Program-made: the position numbers and the translations under genes
Shown here: positions 47,171 through 58,439 of the stretch, piece after piece
Numbering within the stretch: position 1 is the first letter of the stretch
Layout: every line of letters begins with the position of its first letter
Assembly (NCBI GenBank): GCA_963747965.1
Contig: CAVVGZ010000001.1
Span: 3,193 to 67,192, forward strand
DNA length: 64,000 nucleotides
Direction of reading: 5' to 3'
Source: CAVVGZ01 sp963747965
GTDB lineage: Bacteria > Chloroflexota > Anaerolineae > Anaerolineales > Anaerolineaceae
The notes under the pieces: model-generated
What the model was told of the DNA's origin: nothing
Databases searched by the model: none
Seen by the model: the letters and a program-made list of their open reading frames with translations, nothing else

Positions 47171-48677
47171 GAACCACCTCAAATTTGGATGCAAATCGCA
47201 TGATGCCCTCTTGTGTAAAATTTTCGCGTGGAATTTCACCCGTTAATCTGCCACCTGCTAAAACGATGATTCGATCTGCCAATCCCATTAATTCCGCAAT
47301 TTCTGAGGAGATCATTATTATCGCTTTTCCCGCTTTTGCCAATTCATTTATGAGGATATATATCTCTCTTTTTGCGCCGACATCAATCCCGCGAGTTGGC
47401 TCATCCAGGATGATTATTTCAGGTTCTGCCAATAACCATTTTGCCAGGACAACTTTTTGCTGATTGCCTCCACTTAAGGACCTGACAAAACTCTTTCTGG
47501 ATAGCGTCTTGATACTTAGTTTATTGATGTAAGATTCGGCAGCGTCAACCTCCTGTTTATTATTAATCACCCCGCCTTTTGCCAACTTGTTTAAATATAC
47601 TAAAGTGATATTATGCTCAACGGTCGATTTTAGGTTTAATCCTGTATGTGTACGGTCTTCTGTAATCATGGCTATGCGGTTTTCAATTGCAGTTTGGGGG
47701 GATTGAATGGATATTGGTGTTCCTTTGATGATGACCTCTCCAGATTCATGTTTCGTGATTCCAAAGATGCTTTCAACCAATTCACTTCTTCCTGCTCCAA
47801 CCAGCCCGGCTACTCCAAGAATTTCCCCCTTGTGTAAAACGAAGTTAATATCTCGAAATTTGTTCTTGTGGGTGAAATTGCGAACTTCCAGGATCACATC
47901 ACCTATTTTTGTATGTTCTTTAGGAAAAACCTCTGTGATCTCCCGCCCTACCATGTATTTGATCGTTTTTTCCCTGTCTAAATTTTGTGCACTTTCGGTA
48001 CAGATGTGTTTACCATCCCTGAGCACGGTGATCCGGTCGGCAATTTTGAATATTTCCTCCATTTTATGGGAAATATAAATAACAGCAACACCGTGCTCGT
48101 TAAGCTTCTTGATTTGATCAAAGAGAGTATCAACTTCCTTATAGGTGATGGCAGATGTAGGCTCATCCATAATCACAACTTTAGAATCAAGTGATATCGC
48201 TTTTATGATCTCCACCAATTGTTTTTGAGCCACACTTAAATGGCGCATCAAGCTTCTGGTATTGATATCTATTCCCAGCCTTTGGAAAATCTTGTTTGCT
48301 TCCAGATTCTGGGCGTTATGGTCGACAATACTTAAACCACCAAGGTGATTTTTACAGATTTCTCGGCCAATAAAAATATATTCGCCCACTTCCATATCAA
48401 GAACTGGACTTAATTCCTGGGGGATCATTGCAATGCCGCAGTCCATGGCTTCTTTTGGATTTTGGATAACAATTTCTTTTCCATCTAAAAATATTTCGCC
48501 TGAATCCCTGTGATAGATCCCCATTAAGATTTTCATCAGGGTGGATTTACCAGCCCCATTTTCACCCACCAGGGCATGCACCTCCCCAGGTCTCAGGTCA
48601 AAACTTACATTGTCCAAAACCCTCACATTGAAGAAACTCTTATTAATATTCTTCATCTCAAGAATCAAATCAGACAT
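47163..48677 (-). CDS. Ribose/inositol-type ABC ATPase (two NBDs)
   Basis: 504-residue RbsA/MglA-type ATPase. NBD1 has G-E-N-G-A-G-K-S-T, L-S-V-A-Q-K-Q-L-V and V-V-I-M-D-E-P-T. NBD2 has the degenerate G-L-V-G-A-G-R-S-E-L, L-S-G-G-N-Q-Q-K-V and I-I-I-L-D-E-P-T-R-G-I-D. It is the first gene of the minus-strand operon ATPase-permease-receptor, with IolB beyond a terminator. Confidence 0.93.
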   Translation of the reverse strand: MSDLILEMKNINKSFFNVRVLDNVSFDLRPGEVHALVGENGAGKSTLMKILMGIYHRDSGEIFLDGKEIVIQNPKEAMDCGIAMIPQELSPVLDMEVGEYIFIGREICKNHLGGLSIVDHNAQNLEANKIFQRLGIDINTRSLMRHLSVAQKQLVEIIKAISLDSKVVIMDEPTSAITYKEVDTLFDQIKKLNEHGVAVIYISHKMEEIFKIADRITVLRDGKHICTESAQNLDREKTIKYMVGREITEVFPKEHTKIGDVILEVRNFTHKNKFRDINFVLHKGEILGVAGLVGAGRSELVESIFGITKHESGEVIIKGTPISIQSPQTAIENRIAMITEDRTHTGLNLKSTVEHNITLVYLNKLAKGGVINNKQEVDAAESYINKLSIKTLSRKSFVRSLSGGNQQKVVLAKWLLAEPEIIILDEPTRGIDVGAKREIYILINELAKAGKAIIMISSEIAELMGLADRIIVLAGGRLTGEIPRENFTQEGIMRFASKFEVVHE

Positions 48678-49117
48678 TAATCGTATTCTCCCGATTCATT
48701 GATCGTTGCAATATTTCAAAAGTCAATTCCGTTATTAATATAAGACTTAGGTAAATATTTTAATGCGTAGATTATCCTGCCTTTATTACCACCTGATAAT
48801 GAGAGCAATTATACATGGATGGATATGGGCATGCAAATTCCATTTCTCTTAATTGGGGCACCCGGAACTAAAACCCTGCTTCTTTGAACCAACGCATCTC
48901 TTTTACATTGCCTTTAGGTTTGTTTGATATCGGGTATCGTGTTCATATAATTTTTATAATTCATCAAATTTTCAGGAAGCCTGATACCCTCCCCCACAAC
49001 CTTCATTAAGAAAACCATAGCAATACGCTGGTTGGTTTACGCTATTCTTCATATCTTTCGAGCTCTTGACAGATTGACGAAAGGAGAATATATTCAATCG
49101 TTATTAACTATTAAGAG
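48678..49117 (+). promoter_or_regulatory. Divergent intergenic region with MarR-operon promoter
   Basis: TTGACA at 49066-49071 and TATATT at 49089-49094 with a 17-nt spacer make a near-consensus sigma-70 promoter just ahead of the MarR gene. The overlap of such a promoter with the MarR start suggests autoregulation, though no palindrome was assigned. The left part belongs to the inositol importer's upstream region. Confidence 0.7.
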
Positions 49118-49570
49118 ATGTTTATTATGTTACCTGATAATTTATTAAATGAAGTGATACGTGAATGGTCAGAAGTCTTCATGCATCGTTCCATGCGTGA
49201 CTTCAAGCGATTCATGACCACTACCGGGTTATCATTTTCCCAAATCAACATCCTGATGCGCCTTTTCCATAGAGGGAATTGCAGCGTCTCGGAGGTCGGT
49301 GAACAATTGAGCGTATCAAATGCCGCAGCCAGCCAGGCCGTGGACCGATTGGTGGGATTGGGCTTGATCGAAAGAACAGAAGATCCTGATGACCGCCGTA
49401 CCAAGCGGCTGGCTCTCACGCAACAAGGACACAATGTTATCGAAAAGGGCATCGAAGCCCGCAGCAAGTGGATTGAAGGTGTATCAAATTCCTTGAATCC
49501 GGAACAGCAAAAAATGATTATATCTGCGCTCACATTGCTCACCGAAGCAGCGCAAAAAACCAGCGAGTAA
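49118..49570 (+). CDS. MarR-family transcriptional regulator
   Basis: 150-residue winged-helix repressor. The HTH spans about residues 40-110 (Q-I-N-I-L-M-R-L, V-G-E-Q-L-S-V-S-N-A-A-A-S-Q-A-V-D-R-L) with wing T-E-D-P-D-D-R-R-T-K-R-L-A-L-T. An alternative ATG at 49127 has slightly better ribosome-site spacing. It precedes two ABC exporter genes in the same direction, so it very probably controls their expression in response to a toxic compound. Confidence 0.93.
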   Translation: MFIMLPDNLLNEVIREWSEVFMHRSMRDFKRFMTTTGLSFSQINILMRLFHRGNCSVSEVGEQLSVSNAAASQAVDRLVGLGLIERTEDPDDRRTKRLALTQQGHNVIEKGIEARSKWIEGVSNSLNPEQQKMIISALTLLTEAAQKTSE

Positions 49571-49680
49571 ATCACTATGTTCAATCACACAAACATCCAG
49601 CCTGATTGTGTTAACTATCCATTTCGAAAAATCTGCCGCAACACCAATCGATACGTATTATTAGAGGAGTTTTTCCTACT

Positions 49681-51921
49681 ATGTTGCGATTAGTCAGGTA
49701 TTTAAAACCCTATACCCTTTTGATCCTGCTTACCATCGCCCTACTTTTTGTGCAGGCAAATGCCGACCTGGCATTGCCCGACTATATGGCCGATATTGTT
49801 AATATCGGTATTCAACTGGGTGGTGTGGAAAATGCTATACCGGTGGCAATCCGCAAGAGCGAAATGGAAAAGCTCGGCTTATTTATGGGAGCACCGAATA
49901 TGACGAGGGTGCTGTCTGATTACACCCTGGTGGATACAAATTCCACCGATTATTCTGAAAATGTCTTGTTATATCCTGAACTTGCTCAAGAACCAATTTA
50001 CGTTCTCAATGAGATTAACACCGCAGAGACCAACTGGCTAAATCCGGTGATGGGTAAAGCATTTTTAGCCGTTTCGGGCATCCAACAGGTTCTGGCGGAT
50101 CCGGTCAAGGCATCTGCCATGGCCACCAGCATGGGCATAGATATTACAAATCTTCCTCCTGGCGCAGACATTTTTTCCATCCTCAGGCAGCTTCCTGCCA
50201 CACAGATTTCCAGGATTAGCAGTACATTCGAATCAAAGTATGCTGCCCTGGGCGACGAGATGATCATCCGGGCGGCAGCTGCACCGATAAAAGCCGAGTA
50301 TATTGCCCTGGGAATGGATACCAGAAAACTTTCATCTGCTTATATTATTCATATTGGTGGGTTGATGCTGCTCGTGACCTTGCTCTCTGGCGCCTGTATG
50401 ATCGCCGTGGGTTACCTGGCTGCGAAAACAGCTGCCGGCTTGGCGCGTGATCTACGCCAGAAAGTATTCCGACAGGTTGAAAGCTTTTCCAACATAGAAT
50501 TTGATAGGCTCTCTACAGCCTCGCTGATAACCCGTTCAACAAACGATGTAACCCAGATCCAGAACGTGGTTATGATGATGATGCGCATGGTTTTTTATGC
50601 GCCTATTATTGGGGTGGGCGCCGTGATACATGCCATGGCAAAATCCAGCTCAATGATGTGGATCATCGCCCTGGCAGTGATCGTCCTGCTTGGCCTGATC
50701 CTGATTGTCTTTTCAATTGCTCTGCCTAAATTCAAGATCATCCAGAACCTGATTGACCGTCTTAATCTGGTGACACGTGAAAACCTGTCTGGGATGATGG
50801 TTATTAGGGCCTTTAATATGCAGCAGTTTGAAGAAACCCGTTTCGATTCTGCCAATAGGGACCTGACCAGCGTCAACCTGTTCATCTCCCGGGTTATGGT
50901 CATCATGATGCCGTTGATGATGCTCATTATGAACGGGGTAAGTGTACTGATCATCTGGGTTGGGTCACACCAGGTTGCCCAGAACACAATGCAAGTCGGC
51001 GATATGATGGCATTTATGCAATATGCCATGCAAATTGTAATGGCCTTTCTCATGATGGCCATGATGTTCATCATCCTGCCCAGAGCCTCTGTATCCGGTG
51101 ATCGTATTGCTGATGTGTTGGAGACTGATCCGGTTATCAAAGACCCACAGTTCCCAAGAAACTTTAACGAGCCGTTCAAAGGGACTGTCGAATTCCGTAA
51201 CGTTTCATTCCGCTATCCCGGGGCAGAGGAAGATGTCTTGCACGATATCAGCTTTTCTGCGCAACCCGGTCAGACTACCGCCCTGATCGGCACAACCGGT
51301 TCTGGAAAATCCACAATCGTATCTTTAATTCCGCGCTTTTTCGATGTTACGGCAGGTGCAATTTATTTGGATGGAACCGACATTCGTGAGGTAACTCAGC
51401 ATGACCTCCGCAGTACGATTGGCTATGTTCCGCAGAAAGGGATGCTGTTTTCCGGGACAATTGAAAGCAACCTGTTATATGGAGATCAAAACGCTACCAA
51501 CGAGGATTTGAAATTAGCTGCCGACATTGCCCAGGCCACCGAGTTCATCTCCACAAATCCAGAAGGCATGCAGACTGAAGTGGCGCAAGGAGGTATGAAT
51601 GTGTCCGGCGGCCAGAAACAGCGCCTTGCTATTGCGCGGGCCCTGGTCAGGAAAGCCCCAATATATATATTTGATGATAGTTTTTCCGCACTAGATTTCA
51701 AAACAGATGCTGCCTTACGCAAAGCTCTCAAAGATTATATCGGTTCCAGTACGATGATGATTGTTACGCAACGTATTGCCACCATCAAGAATGCCGAGCA
51801 GATCATTGTGCTGGACGAGGGTAGGATTGTTGGCAAAGGTACCCATAATGAACTCATGGCGGACTGCAACGTTTATCGAGGCATTGCTTTGTCCCAATTA
51901 AGCAACGAGGAGTTGGCATGA
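49681..51921 (+). CDS. ABC exporter half-transporter A (degenerate ATP site)
   Basis: 746-residue ABC exporter subunit with one transmembrane and one ATPase domain. Between the first transmembrane helix (about 12-30) and the second (about 220) lies an insertion of roughly 180 residues, likely on the outer face; ordinary half-transporters are about 580 residues. The ATPase has Walker A G-T-T-G-S-G-K-S-T, signature V-S-G-G-Q-K-Q-R and Walker B Y-I-F-D-D-S, in which Asp replaces the catalytic Glu, as in the non-catalytic site of heterodimeric exporters. The stop overlaps the start of the partner gene by 4 bases. Confidence 0.92.
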   Translation: MLRLVRYLKPYTLLILLTIALLFVQANADLALPDYMADIVNIGIQLGGVENAIPVAIRKSEMEKLGLFMGAPNMTRVLSDYTLVDTNSTDYSENVLLYPELAQEPIYVLNEINTAETNWLNPVMGKAFLAVSGIQQVLADPVKASAMATSMGIDITNLPPGADIFSILRQLPATQISRISSTFESKYAALGDEMIIRAAAAPIKAEYIALGMDTRKLSSAYIIHIGGLMLLVTLLSGACMIAVGYLAAKTAAGLARDLRQKVFRQVESFSNIEFDRLSTASLITRSTNDVTQIQNVVMMMMRMVFYAPIIGVGAVIHAMAKSSSMMWIIALAVIVLLGLILIVFSIALPKFKIIQNLIDRLNLVTRENLSGMMVIRAFNMQQFEETRFDSANRDLTSVNLFISRVMVIMMPLMMLIMNGVSVLIIWVGSHQVAQNTMQVGDMMAFMQYAMQIVMAFLMMAMMFIILPRASVSGDRIADVLETDPVIKDPQFPRNFNEPFKGTVEFRNVSFRYPGAEEDVLHDISFSAQPGQTTALIGTTGSGKSTIVSLIPRFFDVTAGAIYLDGTDIREVTQHDLRSTIGYVPQKGMLFSGTIESNLLYGDQNATNEDLKLAADIAQATEFISTNPEGMQTEVAQGGMNVSGGQKQRLAIARALVRKAPIYIFDDSFSALDFKTDAALRKALKDYIGSSTMMIVTQRIATIKNAEQIIVLDEGRIVGKGTHNELMADCNVYRGIALSQLSNEELA

Positions 51922-53792
51922 CCACTCAAACCAGCAGCTCTGCAACCAAACCAAATCAAAGCCGTGGCAATCCTCCAATGGGCGGCGGCCCGATGGCCAT
52001 CATGCGCCGAGGAGAAAAACCTCTAGACTTTAAAGGTACTCTGGCAAAGTTCGTTCAATATCTTGGAAAATATAAATTCTTAATCGTGTTTATCTGGTTA
52101 CTGGCAATTGCCTCAACAGCCGCAAGTATCTTTGGACCTAAAATCCTGGGGAATGCTACCACCGTATTGGTCGCTGGTGTCATGGCCCAGACTGCAGGGA
52201 CGGGTTCCATTGACTTTGACACCATCGGCACAATTCTCATCCAGGTTATGTTGTTATACTTGCTCTCTGCCATTTTAAGCTACACCCAGGGTTGGATCAT
52301 GTCCAACGTAGCCATGGATATCACTTACCGTTTTCGCAAAGATATTGCTGAAAAAATCAGCCGTATTCCGCTCAAATACTTTGACACTACCAGCCACGGC
52401 GAAGTCCTTTCCCGCATCACCAATGATGTAGACACAGTCAGCCAGACACTGAACCAGAGTTTAACGCAGATCATTACTTCACTGACCACGGTTATCGGTA
52501 TCCTATTCATGATGTACACCATCAGTTGGCAGATGACCCTGGTAGCCATTGCAATTCTTCCATTTTCGTTCGGCATAATTGCCTTGATTGTCACTAAATC
52601 TCAGCCCTTCTTTAAGAAGCAGCAAGATTACCTCGGCCATATTAACGGTCATATCGAAGAAATGTACGGCGGTCACATCGTGATGAAAGCCTTCAACGGT
52701 GAGGCTAAAAGCGTTGAGCAGTTTGACCTGATTAATGAAACCCTTTTCGACTCAGCCTGGAAATCGCAATTCCTGACTGGCCTGTTGTTCCCCATAATGA
52801 ATTTTGTTGGTAACCTGGGATATGTGGCCATCTGTATCCTGGGAGGCAATCTTGCTTATCAAGGATTCATCACCATAGGTGATATCCAGGCATTTATCCA
52901 GTATCTACGCTCCTATACCCAGCCGATCTCGCAGATTGCCAACATCTCCAATATTCTCCAACAGACGATGGCTGCTGCCGAGCGAGTGTTCCAGTTCCTG
53001 GCTGAACCCGAGGAAATTCCCGATACCACAACACCAGTTCTTTTGGATTCCATTGAAGGACGAGTGGATTTCAAGAATGTGCACTTTGGATACAATCCGG
53101 ATAAGATCATAATCAACGACTTTACATTTTATGCCGAACCCGGTCAAAAAATTGCCATTGTCGGCCCAACCGGTGCCGGAAAGACCACCATGGTTAAACT
53201 GTTGATGCGTTTCTATGATGTTAACAGCGGGGCTATACTGGTTGACGGGCATGACATCAGGGAATTTACCCGTGGAGACCTGCGCTGCATGTTTGGCATG
53301 GTGTTGCAGGATACCTGGCTTTATAACGGGCCTATCATAGAAAATATCCGCTATGGACGATCGAATGCCACGGACGAGGAAGTAATCAGTGCAGCAAAGG
53401 CTGCACGCGTCGACCATTTCGTTCGTACTCTTCCGGAGGGTTACAATTTGGTCTTGAACGAAGAGACCACCAACATATCCCAGGGGCAAATGCAATTGAT
53501 GACCATCGCCCGTGCTTTCCTGGCTGATCCTAAGATCCTGATTCTGGACGAAGCCACCAGTTCGGTGGATACCCACACAGAGGTCCTCATTCAAGAGGCA
53601 ATGGAGACATTGATGAAAGGCCGCACCAGCTTCATCATAGCTCACCGCTTGTCCACGATCCGCAAGGCGGATTGGATACTGGTTATGAGAGACGGCGATA
53701 TCGTTGAGCAGGGCAGGCATGAAAAATTGCTGTCAAAGAATGGTTTCTATGCCGAGCTTTACAACAGCCAGTTCGAAGGAAAAGAAATCTAA
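51918..53792 (+). CDS. ABC exporter half-transporter B (catalytic ATP site)
   Basis: 624-residue partner of the preceding subunit. The N-terminal 45 residues are a polar, Gly/Pro-rich cytoplasmic extension, followed by six transmembrane helices. The ATPase has Walker A G-P-T-G-A-G-K-T-T, Walker B I-L-I-L-D-E-A with the catalytic Glu, H-loop A-H-R-L, and a divergent signature I-S-Q-G-Q-M-Q-L. Together the two subunits match the asymmetric BmrCD/TM287-288 class, usually drug or lipid exporters. Confidence 0.93.
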   Translation: MTTQTSSSATKPNQSRGNPPMGGGPMAIMRRGEKPLDFKGTLAKFVQYLGKYKFLIVFIWLLAIASTAASIFGPKILGNATTVLVAGVMAQTAGTGSIDFDTIGTILIQVMLLYLLSAILSYTQGWIMSNVAMDITYRFRKDIAEKISRIPLKYFDTTSHGEVLSRITNDVDTVSQTLNQSLTQIITSLTTVIGILFMMYTISWQMTLVAIAILPFSFGIIALIVTKSQPFFKKQQDYLGHINGHIEEMYGGHIVMKAFNGEAKSVEQFDLINETLFDSAWKSQFLTGLLFPIMNFVGNLGYVAICILGGNLAYQGFITIGDIQAFIQYLRSYTQPISQIANISNILQQTMAAAERVFQFLAEPEEIPDTTTPVLLDSIEGRVDFKNVHFGYNPDKIIINDFTFYAEPGQKIAIVGPTGAGKTTMVKLLMRFYDVNSGAILVDGHDIREFTRGDLRCMFGMVLQDTWLYNGPIIENIRYGRSNATDEEVISAAKAARVDHFVRTLPEGYNLVLNEETTNISQGQMQLMTIARAFLADPKILILDEATSSVDTHTEVLIQEAMETLMKGRTSFIIAHRLSTIRKADWILVMRDGDIVEQGRHEKLLSKNGFYAELYNSQFEGKEI

Positions 53793-54004
53793 TCTGAAGG
53801 CCTATCCAAAAAAGTTTAGATTCTAACTTGACTGTGAAAAAATACTATTCAGGTGGATAGGAGAGATTGGCCTGCCATCTTTATCTCGTTCATTTAGCAT
53901 TACCCTGGTATAGACGCCATCGGGCAGCCAATTGGATGCCATCTGTTAATACTTCGTAATGAATGCTTCAGGAAGCGCCCGGTATCTCCGGATTACATCA
54001 TGAC

Positions 54005-57000
54005 CTATTCAAACTGAATGGCGTGGTGCAGAAAGAAATGCATGCGATTAAAGAAATTAACCTCGCTGTTGCCGGCGTCGCAATCCAGGAACAGCAGGTT
54101 CATTTCCGGGTAGAGGGATTTGAGCCGGTTTTGAACCCCTTTGGCAACAACGTGATTTGCAATGCAGCCAAACGGCTGCAGGCAAAGGATATTCTTAACA
54201 TTGGACTCAACCAGCGTCGAAATTCCACCCGGAATCAGCCAGCCTTCGCCATAATGATTGGTCAAATCCAGAACCCGGCTGGCTTTTTCCGCCATATGCC
54301 AGATGGAAGGTGTTGGCCGGTGGAAACGAAAATCTTGCATGATCTTATCAATCCGGTGGATATAATTTTGCAGCGGCTGTTCTACCAAGCGTGAAAGAAC
54401 CCAGAGCCAGTCACGCCTCAGCAGGTGTTTTTTCAAGTCGATATCCCAATTGACAAAATTCGATGTGAAATACTCGGTCAGGGGCGGTAAAATCACCTCA
54501 ACGCCCTGCTCGATCAACCAGGGTACCACCCCGCCACCCCCAAACGGATTAAGCTTCACATAAATCTCCCCCACAATTCCTACCGCAGGGAATGACCCGG
54601 TTTTTACAGGCAGGGCGTTAAACGACTGTACCGCCTGTTTTAACAAAGCCTGGATATCCCCCGGCCGGATCTTAAGATGCGGGTCGTTGAGAACCTCCAT
54701 AAATGTGCTTGCCAGCTTCCAGGAACTGCCGGGAACTTGCTCGCGCACAGCGCAGGCATGATACATAGCAGAAATCGAGTCAGCATAGGTTGCTGTCTGC
54801 AGGATTTTATAAATGAATTCCGGGTAATTAATCCTCACTCCCGGCTGTTCATTAATCGGCTTAAAATTGGTTGCCACCGTAACGACCGGCACCTTCTCAA
54901 ATCCGGCTGCTACCAGACCGTTCTTAAGCAGCGTCAAATAACAGGAATCACGGCATTGCCCACCGGTCTGGCTGATCCCGACAGATACTTCCCCCGGGTC
55001 ATAGTCACCGCTTTGTAATGCCTTGATCACATCTCCAATGACGATAATGGCCGGGTAGCATATTTCATTGTTGGTATATTTTAAGCCGAGGTTTACCGAT
55101 TCCCGATCGGCAGGAGGAAGTACTTCCATTTTGAAGCCCATATCTCTCATCGGGCGTACAATAGGCAGTGTGGCGAAGGGTGCAAAGTCCGGGACCAGGA
55201 TGCTTCGCCTGCGGTCTCTTTTTTGAAAAGCCGGGGTTGTTCGACGAGGAACAAAATAAGGCTCGGTTTTCGTTTTCCTTCGGCGAATTGACTCAATCAT
55301 GGATCTCAGCCGGAGCTTGATCGAGCCTGTGCTTTCAATCTCATCCACACGAATTACAGTATGCCCCTTATGCCACTCGCTTAAAATCCGCCGTGTTTCA
55401 TCCACAGCGATAGCATCCGGGCCGCAGCCGAACGAATTGATCTGAACTACCTCAATATCCGGCTGGCTGCCAGCCCACTTTGCAGCATAAAGATTGCGGT
55501 TGGGATACTGCCAGAGCGACACAACATTTTTATTTTCCAATTTTGAATTGGCGGGCAGCGGCACCGAATCCTCGGTTATGACGTCTACACCGAAATCAGT
55601 CAGGATATCCGGTACTTTATGGTGGATCTGTGGATCAATATGATACGGACGGCTCAACAGCAGCACCAATGGACGTCCCTCAGCCCGGGCTTTGCGTATG
55701 ATTTCTGCACCTTCCCGCCGGACGGCTTGCTTATAATCCCGCTGTGACGCAACAGCCAGGCTGAAAGCCCGCTGCGCGGTTTTTTGATCCACCCCCAGCG
55801 AAACCAGGTAATTCTCACACGCTTTTCTTAAAAGCCCTGGATCGCGCATGGTAATGGCAGGTTTATCCAGCGGGATACCATGCTTTCCAGCCGGGTCAAT
55901 GGAACTCTTGATCAGTTCAGGATATCCTCCAACTACCGGGCAGTTGAAATCCCCATCACTATCCGTAAACTCGGGTGTCTCATACGTGACCATGGGGTAG
56001 AAAATACGATCCACACCGGCATCAATCAAGTCATAGATATGCCCATGAGCCAGTTTGGCCGGAAAGCAGATGTTCTCGGATGTGATTGTTCCAGCGCCGC
56101 GCTCATACATCCCGACCTTTGACGGAGCGGAGAGCTGCACACGAAAACCGCTCTCCACGAGCAATGTAGACCAGAAGGGAAAATTTTCATACAGGTTGAG
56201 CACACGCGGGATTCCGATGACTGCGCGTGGGATGCCCTTTGGTTCCATCGGCCGATCAAACAGCAGCCGGTATTTAATTTCCGGCATGCTTACACCCCGG
56301 TAAGCATGCTTGCCATTGTTGGTATAGATTTTTTCACAACGGTTACCGGTAAAGAATTTGCTGCCATTGGGGAAGGTCAGGCGCTGGATAGCACATTGGT
56401 TTTCGCATCCCTGGCAGTGGACGATTTGTTTCCTGGTATTTTCAGCGATATTTAGGCTGTTCAAGCCGCTGAAGCTGGTGGCTTGTTCAGGTTGGCGCAG
56501 CCATTCATCACGCGCCAGAAGTGCTGCCCCGTATGCGCCCATCAACTCAGCAATATCCGGGCAGACAGCCTGGCGGCCGGAGATGTTTTCAAAGGCTTTG
56601 TGAATAGCCGGGTTTCGAAAGATGCCACCTTGCAGCAGGATATTTTCGCCAAATACGCCAGGATCAGTCACCTTGAGTACCTTATGCATGGCGTTTTTTA
56701 CTACCGAATAAGCCAGCCCGGCCGAAATATCTCCGACACTTGCCCCTTCACGCAGGGATTGCTTGACTTTCGAGTTCATAAATACCGTGCAGCGCGTACC
56801 CAGATCACATGGCGCATCTGATTCAAGCGCCTTACTGGCAAAATCGGTCACCGGCAAACCCATTGAATTGGCAAATAATTCAATAAAGGTCCCGCAGCCG
56901 GAGGAACAGGCTTCATTAATTTCTATATTTCGGATCTGGCCTTCTTCTATATAGATGGCTTTCATATCTTGCCCACCTATATCGAGGATAAAGGAAGTGT

Positions 57001-58256
57001 GCGGCTCAAATGCCTGGGCGGCGCGGAAATGGGCCATGGTTTCAACCACGCCTTCATCGCAGTCAAACGCCGACCGCAGCAGGTCTTCGCCGTACCCGGT
57101 CACAGCCGAACGGGCAATATAAGGTGGAGGATCGACAGACACAAATAGCTCTTGAACTTTGGCCAGTGCGTCGCAGGCAGTCTGCAGGGCGTTGCCGTGG
57201 TTATGCTGGTAGCTCTGGAACAGCAGGTTTCCAACCTCATCCACCAGGCAAACCTTGGTAGTTGTTGAACCCGAGTCTATCCCCAGGAAAAGCGCCTTGC
57301 CCGATACCTCCCTTATTGTCACCCGACCCACGCGGCCCTGCACCCGGCTGCGTTCCCAATCAGTGCGTTGTAACGCATCGGAAAACAATGGCTGCAGGCG
57401 GATTGTGGACCCGGTGGTGGTTTGTGCATGTTCATCTGTAAACCGTTGAACCAAATCGCTGAGCGCCAGGGTCCTGCGGCTCTCTTTTGAAAGCGCCGCT
57501 CCCAAGGCTGAAATTAATTCGGGATGGTCAATACTGGCCACCTCACCATCCCCCAGCTGCATAGCCTGGATAAATCGATCCCTAAGGGCAGGGATAAAAG
57601 TCAGCGGTCCCCCGCAGAATAACACCTGTGATTTGGGAACCCGTCCGCGGGCGAGAGTTGCCAGGGTTTGGTAAACGACAGCGTTGAAAACGGAAGCAAG
57701 GATGTCAGCATGCGGGATATCCCGGCTGAGCAGGTTCTGCACGTCCGTTTTTGCGAATACTCCGCAGCGGGAAGCGAGCGGGTAAAGGTTGGCTGATTTC
57801 AGCGCCACTTCTTGAAGGTCTTCTACAGGCAGGTTTAATAAAGTAGCCATTTGGTCAATGAAGGCACCAGTTCCACCAGCACAAGAACCATTCATGCGGA
57901 TATCAGGTGGAACATCGCCTTCGAAGAAGATCATTTTGGCATCTTCCCCGCCAATATCGATTAGGGTATGAATATCCGGGTAACGTTTAATAACCTCTGC
58001 TGCAGCAATCACTTCCTGTAAGAACGGCAGTTGATAACTTTCGCTGATGCCCATCCCGGCCGAACCGGTTAGCACAACGGAGACATTTACATCCCCAAAA
58101 TGGACCATTAAGATCAGAAAGCATCGCCTGCAGGGTAGCGCGCGTTTCTGCATAATGACGCCGGTATATGGTGTGAACCATAGAACCTTGAGCGTCGATC
58201 AGGACAAGTTTAGCGGTAGTAGAACCGAGATCAATCCCAAGCTGATACGTTTTCAT
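54005..58256 (-). CDS. Giant 2-hydroxyacyl-CoA dehydratase activase fusion, frameshifted
   Basis: A protein of about 1,415 residues with, in order, two BcrAD/HgdC-type ATPase domains, a DUF2229 segment and a HgdB-like C-terminal region. ATPase 1 starts G-I-D-L-G-S-T-T-A-K and has S-C-A-G-G-T-G-A-F and S-R-C-G-V-F; ATPase 2 starts G-I-D-S-G-S-T-T-T-K and has A-C-S-S-G-C-G-T-F and T-R-C-T-V-F. The Cys residues are the expected [4Fe-4S] ligands of such activases, which inject an electron into radical dehydratases. The first frame runs from 58256 to about 58110. Dropping one T at 58109-58111 gives M-L-S-D-L-M-V-H-F-G-D and continuity with the 1,382-codon frame. No dehydratase subunits are adjacent, so its client is unknown. 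Confidence 0.88.
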
Positions 58257-58439
58257 AGTTAATCTCTAAAATTTTACCATTTTTAGATCAATTAGTATAG
58301 GCATATCAATATTATTTGCAACAAAAGGAACATCCCAGGAACGATCACAAGCTCAAATCCATTAAATTCATGAGGTCGCTTTAGGATTTTTGCATACCCA
58401 TCAAACGTACGATAATATACGCTAAGATCACCGAAGTTT

